64,000 nt of DNA from Eudorina sp. 2006-703-Eu-15. Its lineage: Eukaryota > Chlorophyta > Chlorophyceae > Chlamydomonadales > Volvocaceae. The stretch is taken from NCBI GenBank assembly GCA_003117195.1, contig BDSI01000087.1, positions 344,561-408,560 of the forward strand. The letters run 5' to 3'. Under the pieces are notes generated by a model that was given only the letters and a program-made list of their open reading frames with translations, made no database searches and was not told the DNA's origin. The translations under genes were made by a program, and so were the position numbers. This document shows, in pieces, positions 35,395 through 46,800 of the stretch (position 1 is the first letter of the stretch; every line of letters begins with the position of its first letter).

Positions 35395-37505
35395 TTAGCT
35401 GCTGCCGCTGCTCGCCGCCACCGCCTTCGCCGCCGCCGCCGGGACCCCGGTCCCCGTCGCCGCCGCCGTCAGCGCCGCCGCCTTCTTGGCCAGTGCCGGC
35501 GGCGTCGGCCCAAAGTACTTGCGCATCTCGTACGCGTCCTCGCCGTCCGCGTAGTACTTGCCCTCAATGTCATGAATCCTGTCGTACAGGCGTCGTACGA
35601 TGCGTGATCAGATAGACACAGCGCGCAAGGCAGGCCTCCGATCGCCTGGCTAGGACGTCCCACATAGTGAAAACACGCGCATGCGGAGGTGCCCCCTCCG
35701 GGTGTGGACGGGCTGGACGATACTGGTACCGTATTCGATTCTAACATAGACGACATGGACTGCGCCGACCGCCAAGAGCCCGTTCTAACCCCGGCTTGGC
35801 GCCGCTGAGCTGAGCTCATACCCGCCGTGCAGCTGCACCCCCGTCGCCCGCACAGGCCACACGGGACAGGCCGCCGCCGGTCGACACCCCCACGCCCAGG
35901 GCGGGGGAACTGCTGGTTTTCTTTTTAAACCCCCCACGCCCACCCCGTTGTGCCCCGGCGGCGGAGCCCCGGAGCTGTCCGGAGCCCCGCCCCCGCGGTG
36001 TGCCGCCAGACCGCACTCACTGGTATCCCAGCGTCTGCGTGTACAGGTGCACCGCCACCTTGTTGGTCTCCCGCACGTGGAGCGACACGTACTTGGCGCC
36101 GAACACCTCCTCCATGGCTTTGTCTGAGGGGGGGCAAAAAAACAAACAGGGGAGAGGAGGGGGGCGCCGGGGCGGAGGGAGGAGTTATTGCTTCTTACAC
36201 CCCCATCTTCTGCCCCCCTCGGCCGGCCGCTTAGGGCCTTACGTGTGGCGTTCATGAGCTTGGTCGCGAGGCCCAGCTTCCGATGTGTGCGCGCCACCGC
36301 CACCGAGGTGATGTGGCCGTGGGGCTCGGTGGCGTCCTCCTCCCTGAGGGCGGCCCGCGCGGGAAGGAGAGCGGCTCGGTCAGATTCTGTCCGATTCGGT
36401 CCGATTTCGTCAGGATCCCTTGTGGAGTGGTCTCCGCCGCCAGCCCCTCCTGGATTTCGTTTCTATTTTCACAACCCCCCTCCACACACACACACACATG
36501 AACCCTGCTGCACACCGCACCCATAACGAGTGGAGGTACCCAGGGGGAGGAACGTTCGTGATTAGCAGCGGGTGCAGGACGGTCCACTCGCTGCCACTTC
36601 CCACGCGCAGAGCGGCCCCAGCACCGGCCCCAACCCCAGCAACGCCACCGCCACCGCCGTCCCTCGCAACTCCCGACACAATGCCAGAATCGTCGGGAGC
36701 GGAAGCACGCACATTTTCGCGAGCACGTAGCCCACGATTTTCCCGTCATAGTCCTCCGCCACTTGGAGCAGCTGTGGCCATGATAGTATGTGGTACAGGT
36801 AGTACTGTGCGGGGACGAAGGTGGGGGTGGGGGCGGGAGTGGGGGTGGGGTACAGCGGAAAGATAGTGGCACGGAATTGGGGTCGAGGATTGCAGCACGT
36901 CACCGTGCGACGCTCAGTTGAAGAGTTACGCGGCGTATGGCGGGCTGAGGTAACACTGGCAGGATTGCCGTGCAGCTCAAGACAGCGCTTACGGCGGGTG
37001 GCCAGGTGGTCCACGGTTCGGCTGTCCCTGAGGCCTGTTCTCGCAGCACGGGAATGCCTGACTTGAGGCAAATTCTGTCGCCAGGTTTGTAACGCACAAA
37101 CCCAGGCCCATTTGGCATGTGCTGTGGGGTGCTACCCCATAAAGCAAGCTGGTCTGTGCAGACCGAAGTGAACTGGCGGGGAACGTGGCACGCCCACTGC
37201 CCAGCCCCAGCACCTGACCGACGACTGCCTCAAGAAACCCGCTAAGAACCCGGCTGGAAAGATGTGCGCACAGCCCTCGATGTCGCCGACTTATATCTTT
37301 CCCTCACCTTCAGTTGGTAATTTTCCGGTAAACTACGCCGATGCGTGCCGACCAGCGCAGCATATGCAAAAAGCCGCACGTCATTCCCACTTCCTTTGAT
37401 AACTGTTAAAACATCGACACGAGATTACGGGAAAACGTACCAGAGCAGGTTGCATCGTTGCATTTGCATGAGATCATCAATCGTCGCGGGCCTAATGCAA
37501 ACCAT
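35395..37505 (-). CDS. NAA10: NAA10, catalytic subunit of the NatA N-terminal acetyltransferase
   Basis: Six exons in coding order: 37505-37441, 37332-37308, 36804-36713, 36343-36243, 36123-36021, 35578-35395. They give 189 aa, ending in TAA. NAA10 with NAA15 acetylates N-termini exposed after Met removal, on ribosomes in the cytosol. The N-terminus [12 protein letters not shown] is the family hallmark. [20 protein letters not shown] follows, with the substrate-site motif PENY at 24-27, then [17 protein letters not shown], the acetyl-CoA loop RKLGLA at 82-87 (RxxGxA), [20 protein letters not shown], and [14 protein letters not shown]. The Ala-rich tail after about residue 145 is variable in the family. 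Exon 2 is only 25 nt. The start codon is 317 bp from the divergent F-box gene. This is the surest identification in the window. Confidence 0.96.
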
Positions 37506-37822
37506 TTTTAAGGAAATGTGATCAGATCAGAGCGATGTAAAAGGTGTGCAGACGACGTCGACTATGGATGTTCTGGCGGCAGGCGGCTTAGGGCAGCATG
37601 CAAAAGCAACAAATTTATCCGTTAGTAGGCACAAGGTGTCTGAAGTGATCCAGCAACTGATAACAGGCATCTCTTCAGGTTCAGAGCTGCAAAACAGTTT
37701 GCCGTACTGCCTCAGGTTCATCGTGACGGTGCCACCTGTTGCTTGCACCGCGTGAAGAAATCCTATCACATGGAGCGGACTGTATAAAAGTTTGCGTTCA
37801 GGCAGTCCCGCCTTTGCATGCC
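37506..37822. promoter_or_regulatory. Shared intergenic region between divergent NAA10 and F-box genes
   Basis: The start codons of the two genes face away from each other across 317 bp, so both promoters and 5' UTRs must lie here or overlap. I see no clear TATA box. The plus strand carries an open frame from 37546, but it does not join to the F-box exon. Confidence 0.55.
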
Positions 37823-40800
37823 ATGGACGAATATCACTGTGCGACTGGGTGCCTTGAAGCACTGGATGATCTGTGCCTCCAACAAATTGCGTCATGGACG
37901 GACACTCTAAAGGTAGGGCATCCGCAGCAAGTTTGGGCGTCCGTATATGGTCTCGTGCCTCCACCTGCCTGCGAACTTTGCAGTATACCGGTGCGGGGGC
38001 GTGGACTGTGTGGCAGCTCGTCAGCAATTCAATCTCGTAGCCTTCTTCCCGCGTCAAACGGCATACCGCCGAACCTTACTCCTCCGGGACAGCTGCAGCT
38101 CCGCTTCGCAGCTCCTGGACCTTCACCCCAACTGTCTCCTGCTGCTGCTGCTGCTACCGCTGCTTGACAACTCACAGAAGCTCCACTGCCCTCGCCACGG
38201 CCATTCACCATCCCTCGCTCCCCCCCCCTCGCCCCCAACCCCCCTACGGCAATCCAGACATCCCTTCCATGGCAGGGTTTGGGGCTTTTTTTTCCAAATC
38301 AACCCCCGCGTCCGCGCCCGCGGTGTTATGATCGCTCCGCTCCCCTCAGGATCTGTTGAACCTGGGCAGCACCTGCAAGCGGCTCCGTTCCGCCGCCGCG
38401 GCTGCTGACCCCGCCTGGCAGCGCCACCTGCTGGCGGACTTCGGACTGCTGGTCAAGGTGGGTAACTGGAGGGGAGGAGCTGCGCAGCTGGCCCTCGGGG
38501 CCCCGTCCTTAAGCCGCCGCTCTCGGGGCCCCGCCGCCGCTCTCTCCCGGATTGCGCGCGTCCCCACCACATCAGCAGAGCATCCGGCGGGTTGCTGGCT
38601 CAGCTCGCTGATTGAGCTGTCTTTGCCTGGCTGGCTGGTTGATTTGGGTCACAGACCTGCGGGGGGCGGGGTAAAGCGGGCGTGGCTCCGGGCCCTAGAC
38701 CCGCGGGGGGCCGGTGCCGGCTGGAGCCAGCAGCCGGTCCAGCAGCGCCTGGTCCAGCTGTGTCGGTTGTGGGACGTGGCGCCGGCGGCGGGGATGTGGG
38801 GCGGACGCAGCTCCCGGGTCCAGGGCGGGGAAACTGCAGTGGAGTCTAGGGAAGGGCATCAGGGCTTCAGGGGGCATCGGACAGCCGCCCTGGGTATCGT
38901 CGCGTGGCCGCCCTGGGTGGGTGGGGGGGGAGAGCCCCCGGGGGGGGAGCCCCTGGAGTCGAGGAGCCAGCGAGCCGGGCGATGGGGGCCGCACCCGCGA
39001 GCGGTGGTGTCCGGGTCGATCCGGCTGCGGTTCCCCCTGGGGGCCGTTATGAGGGAGGCAGGGCGGGAGGGAGGGAGGGAGGGAGGGGGGGTATAGGAAA
39101 TTGGTAGGCATTTTCAAACTGCGCTGCTGCCAGAGCTACGGTTCGACCGGAGAAGGGGGCGCACTTCGCGCGGTTTTTCGTCGCTCGCCATTCACAGCTA
39201 ATCGGGGCCTCGACGCCGCCAGGGACGCAAAAGCAGGACGGTTTCCATCCCGGAGCTTTCCCTGTGATTGCGCGTTGAATGTACGGCGTGTGTACGGCAA
39301 ATCCGCGCTCGGTCGTGTTTCCAGGGCGTGGGCCTGAAGCGGCAGTACGACATGCTGCGGCACATCGCGCGGGGCGAGGTGCCGCCGCCGCAGCCGCCGC
39401 CTTCTTCCTCGGCGGTCAACGTCGCAACATCGTCGGGAGGAGGAGGAGGAGAAGGAGGAGGGGCAGGACCCTCGGGCAGCCGGCCGGGCCCGCCCGGCAG
39501 CTCGCCGTCGTCGTCGTCGTCGCCGGCGATGTCGCCCTCGGGCTCGGGCGCCTGGTGCGGCGGCGTGCGGCCCTTCCTGCCCTTCGCCGGGGTGGCCACG
39601 GACGGCGGCTGCGACCAGCCGGCGGAGGACTTCTGGGTACGTCGACCGCCGTACACTGCCGTGCGCTGCCGATTGGTTTGGGGAGGGGAATGGCCGAGGG
39701 CGGGGGGGACGGGGGAGGTTGATCACGCCGTTACCTGGCTTCCCCCTCCAAACCCCCTTGCCTTCTCACCCTCCCTGCCGCCGCGCAACGCCATCACCGA
39801 ATTTCGCGTCCTATTCCTCGTCCTCCCCTCCACCCCTCCACCCCTCCACCCCTCCGCCGCCCCCGTATGTCCAGGTGGGCCACATGTTCACGCCCTCCTC
39901 CCGCACCTTCTACTCGAGTGAGGCGCTCTCGAAGAACATAAACTGCGTGGCCGTGCTGCAGGTGGTGGCCGGGGCCGGAGGGTGTGAAGTGCCCGGGGGG
40001 GGGGGTTGGGTGCCTGACGGCGGCGCGGGGCATTCGGTCAAGTTGGTCGCCCCCCCACCTTGCCGGGAGTGGAATCGCGGAAAAGGTAACTGAGCCGCGG
40101 AGTGGAATTGTGTGTTAGCAAGGAGAAAAGCTGAGCCGCGAGTGGAATTGTGTGTGTGTGTGTAAAAAAGAAGCCCGCCCGACCCAAACCAACCTCCAAT
40201 ATACTTACCCTATTAACCTGCGTATTGGAAAACATGGAAACAGCAACAAGGCAGCCGCGCCACCAGCGACAAGAGTTGCAGAACAAAACAAGACCCGGCA
40301 GGAAATGGGCAACCCAGCAGTACCCGAACCGAATTGAGTGTGTGCGTGTGTGTGTGTGTGTGTGTTTTATTTGACGGCAGGCGGAACAGGGGTGCTTGCC
40401 ATGCAAGGGGCAGAGCAGTGCCCATCAGAAGTCGCATGTGCGGCAACCCGCCCGACCCAAAACCGCGGGACCGGTGTGCAGGCGGGTGCCCCGCCAACCC
40501 CACCCCACCCCTCACGTGCCTCTCACGCGCCTCCCTCCCCCCCCTTACCTGTCCCCCGGCCCGTCCGCCCGTACCTGCAGCCGTCCGGGTACGACCAAGG
40601 CGAACCGCACCGCGCCTTCCTGCTGGACCGACTCCAGGTGGGGCCCCCGACCTGACCTCCCCCAAAACCCTGGTACAGTTGATTTCTTCACCGGACTTTC
40701 GCTCTGGCGGCAGAGCAGTTTGAATATTCCTAGCAATTTCCTATTCCGCCCTTACCTCCCCGGGGGTGACGGTCCCCTAACCCCGTCCCCCCCTTCGTCA

Positions 40801-43800
40801 ATAAAGACAGCGAAATCACGAAACCGCCCCCGCCCCCCGTCCCCCCCACGCCTTCGGACAGCTGCCTGCCGCCTACCTGAGCCGCGATGTGATGCGGTCC
40901 ATCATGACCGACCAGGTGGGGAGTGGGTGGGGAGTGGGTGGGGAGTGGGGATTGAACAAAGGCATACCTGGGGTACGCCCCATCCGTCGTCGGGCCGATG
41001 GTGGGTGCAACGACAGAGGGCAGCTGCAGCGGCAGCGGCAATAGCACGGGAGGGCGGTGCAGGACACCGGACGGGAGCACCGATATGCGACAGGACCGGC
41101 ACAGGGCTGGGATCACCGACGTCTCCCATGACATGTTGCGAAACGACCCCCCCCCTCTGTGGTTTCTACTCAGCTGTAATATTTCAGCTTCAATGTGTTG
41201 ATGCGTTTAGCGAGAAACCGGCCCGACCCAAACCAGTTACCAGGGTGTCTACAAATGTCCTGCACCCCCTCCCCCGGTCTGTAGCTTCCACATCAACCCT
41301 CCAATCGCTACCGTGCAACCAACTGGGATCCTTGGCAGTTTGTAACCAAATATGTATACCAATTTCCTATACCCCTCCCTACCCCCACCCCTTCCCCCGT
41401 AGGCCTGGGAGGGCGGCTCCAGTCGGGAGCCCCCCGACCCGCTGCCGCCGCTGCCCAGCCGCGCGGTGGAGGAGGCGCGCCGGGTGCTGAGCCAGTGCGC
41501 CACTGAGGGTGGGTGGGGGGTTGGGGGGGTGGGGGGTGATGCGTGAACTCTCTCCCCAGTTCAGTCTGGGCAGTTTGAACATGTCCACCAATATCCTAAA
41601 TGCTTGGGGGGGGGGTTGGGGGGACTGGGGCGGCACCCGGGCAGGAGCTGTGTTCTTGCCGAGGGGGGAAGGCCGGGTCGAGGGCGGTTTTCGTGGCCAG
41701 CCGGGTCGAAGGCGGGTGGGGCGGCAGCGCTGCGGGTGGGTCTGTTTGTAGGGGGGGCGGGCCGGCGACGGCCTGCGGAGTCGTCACCCGTTCCTGCCCT
41801 CCCGCCCTCCCCGCCGACACCGTCGTCGTTGCTGGCGATCTACGGTACTGTACCAATTTTCTCCGGTCGAAACGTCGCTCTGGCAGCAGCGCAGTTTAAA
41901 ATTGTCTACCAATTTCCTATATCCCGCCCTCCCGCCCCCTCCCCGCACCCCCAGTCCTGGAGGACCTGTACGTCCACTGCTACAACCAGATGAACCAGGG
42001 CCGGGCCTGGGGCCGCTTGCTCACCCGGGGGCTGGCCACACAGACCAACGCCGCGGCCGCAGCCGCCGCCGCGGGCCGGGGGGGACCCCGCCCGCCGGAG
42101 GACGGGGCCGCGGCGGCCCCCCCCGGCAACGCAGCCGCCCTGGAGCTGCTCGACCAGGACGCGGCGCTGCACGCGATCCACCAGATGGCCTGGAAGGTGG
42201 GGGCGTGGAAGGGGTTTGGGAAGTTGTGGCGTAGGTGGGGGGATACGAGGGAAGGGGACGGACCCGAGTTGGGGACCGACGGCAGGGGCCGCGCTCGGGG
42301 TTTGGAGGGGTTTGGAGGGGTTTCGGTGGGGTTTCGGTGATGAATGAATGCTGTCGGGAACTTGACCGACTCGGCCCTTGCCCCTTCCCCGTTTTGCCCT
42401 GGCAGCAGCAGCGCAGCGTGCGAGGATGGTGCGTCTTAACCGATCGCTAGTACCCGCTTTCCCCCCCGCCATTTTCTGTGGGAAATGTCTACCCCCTTTC
42501 CTATACCCCCCTTTGTGTCAATCAAGACAGCGAACCGCGAAACCCTTCTCGCCCTCCCCCTCCCCTTCCCCCTCCCTTCCCCTCCCCCGACTGCCTCTCG
42601 ACCCTCCCCCCCCTCGCCCCTCTCCTATACCCCCCTCCCCCTCGAACCGTCGCTCTGGCAGCAGGGCAGTTTGGAAATGTCTACCAATTTCCTATACCCC
42701 TCGCCCCCCCCCCGCGTACAGATTTGGTACAACCAGCGGTCCGTGCCCTTCCGGGTTCGGCAGGCGCTGCCGGGTCGCCAACCTCGATTGCTCTTCGGGG
42801 AGCCGCCGCTGAGGCCGCTGCTGCTCGCCCGGCAGCACCCGCAGCAGCAGCAGCCCTGGGTGGCGCCCAAGGGGCACCAGGCAGCAGCAGCAGCAGCAGC
42901 AGCAGCAGAGGCAGAGGCAGCAGCGGGGACGCGGCCGAGGTTGTGGAGCGGCCGGGTGGAGGAGGCGCCCGGGCTCTTCAGGACCCTGGGTGCGTGTGGG
43001 AAGGGGGGGGCCGGCGCGGGGTGGGGTTTGCCGCAGCTCTGACCCTGGCCCCTGCCCCTGCCCCTCCCCCCTCCCCCCTGCCCCCTTCCCCCTGCCCCTC
43101 CCCCCTGCCCCTGCCCCTGCCCCTGCCCCTGCCCCTGCCCCTGCCCCTGCCCCTGCCCCTGCCCCTGCCCCTGCCCCTGCCCCTGCCCCTGCCCCTGCCC
43201 CTGCCCCTGCCCCTGCCCCTGCCCCTGCCCCTGCCCCTGCCCCGCCTGACGAAAACCCCCTGGGCCCCTCAGGCTTCTTCGATTCGGTGATGCTGAGCCG
43301 TCCCAACACCGTCACCTGCCCGCTGCGCTGCGGCGCGCTGTTCGCGGTCACCATGAACACCACCACCACCAGCGGCGGCGGCGGCGGCGGCGGCGGGGGC
43401 GGCGGCGCCATTCGGCCGACGACGGCTGCCGCTGTGCGCGACACGCGCCCCGGCGTCCAGCACGCCGCTGCCTCCGTCGCCGCATCCGGCTCCGCCGCCG
43501 CTGGCTCTCCGCCCCCTCCCGCCGCCGCCGCCACCGTCCACGAGTCAGTGGGCGACGTGACGGCCGCCGAGGTGGCGGCGGGGCTGACCAACGGCCTGGC
43601 GGCGCTGCCCTGTGTGCAGGTGAGTACGGCAGTACTGCCGGTAGGGTTGGTCGCCGTACAGCCGCACCCCCGGTGGATAGCGCCCCGCCACACGGAACCC
43701 CTTCCGCCCCTCCGCTCCCCTGCGGGCCTCTCCTCCTGGGGCCCTGGGCTCCTGGGGCCCTGGCGGGGGGGCTGTTGGGGTCACAGGCCACACCTTGTCA

Positions 43801-46800
43801 CCTAGGGGGGGTGAAATCGTGAATCCCCGTGTCCGTGTCCGTGTCCGTGTCCGTGTTTACGCCGCATCACAGCCACCGAATTCCCCCTTACTGACCACCT
43901 GATCTTACGTACTTGTTGTATGTCTGGCGTTAGCCCACCGATTTGCAACAGTCTTTCTCGTGTCCCACGGGTCTGTTTCTCTCCCTCCCTCACTCTCACT
44001 GCCTCACTCTCTCTCACTCTCACTCTCTCTCACTCTCGCATTCTCTCACTCTCTCACTCCCAACTCATCGCCCCCACCTGCCCCAACCCGTCGTACGACA
44101 GGCCCTGGACGACGCCGGGGACATTCGTGCCGTACTGGCGGGCGTGCGCGCCGGCGTGCTGCCGCCCATCGCGAGCTACTACACCAACGGCTGGCTGGAG
44201 TGGGTGGAGTTCGAGAGACCCTCGCTGGAGAACACGCTGGGCTCCGAAACCTACAGCTTGCCGTCGGAGCCTACGGCGGCGGCGGCGCCGCCGCCGCCGC
44301 CGGCGCAGCCGGACCCGTGCAGCAGCAGCAGCAGCAACAGCTACAGCCGCAGTAACGGGCACTTTGTCCGCTCGGAGGGCAACGGCCAACGGTCTTCGGA
44401 GCTTGGAGGGAGGGCCGTCGAGGGGCCGGAGGGGCCCGGCGGCGGCGGTGGTGGTGGTGGCCGGCGGCAGGGCGATGGTGGGTCCAACCCAACGCCCGTA
44501 TGCGCCGGGCAGGGGCAGCAGCCTCAGCAGCAGCCCGGCCGTACCGTGCGGGTGGACACGGCGGTCGCCTGCCGCGTGCTGCCCGTGCTATGGTTTCGGT
44601 TCTCAACGCGGGAGGAGCGGCGGGCGCTGCGGCGGCGGAGCCCCGCCGCCGCGTCCAGCGCGGCGCCGACCCACGGGTCGGGCGCGCCGGGGGCGGCGGT
44701 GGCAGCCGCCGCCGCCGCCGCGGCCGAGGCGGAAGTAGAACTAGCTGTAGCGGACCAGCAGTTGGCAGCCCATGCGGCGTTGCTGGCCGGACTGCAACAG
44801 GCGGCGGCGGACTTGGAGGTCGCGGCGGCGGCGGCGGCGGCGCCGCCGCCGCAGGTGGGGGAACCGCAACCACAACCGCAACCACAACTACAACCTGAGG
44901 AGGTGGGTGCGGCGCAGGGGCTGGCGGCCGCCATGGTGGCGGCGATGGCGGCGGTGGAGGCCGCGGCGGCGGCGGAGCCGGCGGCTGCGGCGGCGGTGGA
45001 GGCCGCGGTGGCCGCGGCGGCGGCAGCGGCGGCGGCTGCGGCGGCGGTGGAGGCCGCGGCGGCCGCGGCGGCGGCGGCGGCGGCCGAGACGCGTGACGCG
45101 GCGGCGGCTGCAGGCGCCGCCGCCGCCGCCACGGGCGATTCGATGGTTAGCAATGAGACAGAGACGGGGGTACGACAGCGGGACGGCCTCACCCCGGCGG
45201 GCGCTTCTTCCAGCTGCCAGCTAGGGCAGCAGGACCAGCAGCGGGACGGGGCGGGGTTGCACGGTGCCGGCGCAGCCGGCGCGGCTGGGCGGGCGGGCGG
45301 CGGCGGCGGCGGCGGCGATGCCTCTCCCCACTACGACGAGGACCAACATCATGAGGAGGAGGAGGAGGGGGAGGAGGAGGGGGAGGAGGAGGGGGAGGAG
45401 GATGCTGATGTCGATCTTAGCGAACCGCAGCGGGGCATGCCGGGGGCGATGATGTTAGACCAGGATATCGGCACAGGACCTGCAGGACAGGACCCGCCAG
45501 GGCCGCCGCAGCAGCCGCAGCCGCAGCCGCAGCCGCCGCCGCAGCAGCAGCAGCAGCAGCAGCAGCAGCCGCAGCAGCAGCCGCCGCCGCCGCAGCAGCA
45601 GCAGCCGCCGCAGCAGCAGCAGCAGCCGCTGCCGCCGCCGCCGCCGCAGCAGCAGCAGCAGCAGCAGCCGCAGCCGCAGCCGCAGCAGCCGCAGCAGCCG
45701 GAGGCCCTGGCGGACTTGTACCTGGACCTGGATCATGGCCAGGCGGCGATGCCGGAGCTCGTTAGCAGCGACGGGGATGACGATGATGAAGAGATGGAGG
45801 AGGAGGACGACGAGGACGACGAGACGGAGGAGGAAGTGGATGATGATGAGGAGCTAGGTTTCGCGGCCATCGCCGGCGGCGCGATAGAGTACGGCGGCCT
45901 GTTGGCGCTGGCGCTGGGGCTGCCCGGCGGCGGCAGCGGCGGCGGCGCCTCCGCGGGCCTGTCGGCGGCGGCGGCCGTCGCCGCCGCGGCGGCGGTGGCC
46001 TGCAACGCCACGCTGGCGGAGGCGGAAGCCGCCGCGGAGGCGGCGGCGGCGGGGCCGGCGGCGGCGGGGCGCCCGCAGCAGCGGCGGCTGACGGCGCAGG
46101 CGGTCATCACGCCGGCGATGCCGCTGTTTCCGCTGTCGCCGCATCTGACGGCGCTGGCGCCAGGTAAGGCGGCCCCAGCCCCACACACTGTCCCGCGGCG
46201 GGGCTCCTCGTGCGAACGGGGATTGCAGGATCGGGGGGGGAGGGAGAGGGGGGTATCTGTTGTGGGTCGGCCCTTCCGACCGCCCGGGTCGAAATCCGTC
46301 CCTGGCACCCTCATATACCGTATGCACACCCAGTAGAGGCGTTGGCGTAAACTGAGTCGCGGCGGCGGCGGCGCCGCCGCCGCCGCCGCCGCTCCTGACG
46401 CGTATGTTTCCCGATTTGCGCGCTCCGTCCCTTTCCGTTCCGTTCTGTTCGTCGGCCGCGCCATCCCACCGTGGCTGCCCTGTACACCCCTCTGATGCCA
46501 CTAGCCCACTCGCCGACGGGTGCCGTACTGCCGGGTGGCCCTCATCGGTCACCGCCCGCCCGCCGCGTTCTTTCGCCCCAACCCCACCATGTCCCTCCCA
46601 ACGTCAACGCCGCCGCCGCCGTCGCCGCGGTGGGGCGCACCCGGCGGGACGCGCGGGGTGTGTGTGTATGTGTAAAATCAAGGCGTGGGACACGTGTACG
46701 GCTGGGCGGCGCCGGCGGCGGCCGTGGAGCACATGGCGGCGATCCGGCTGAAGCAGGTGCGGGTGCGGGGCCCGTGGGGGCGGGTGCGGGGCCGTGGGGG

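Noticed and set aside
42692..43693. A 333-residue minus-strand frame with Gly-Ala repeats
   Set aside because: Antisense of F-box exons 9-10 and the CTGCCC array.
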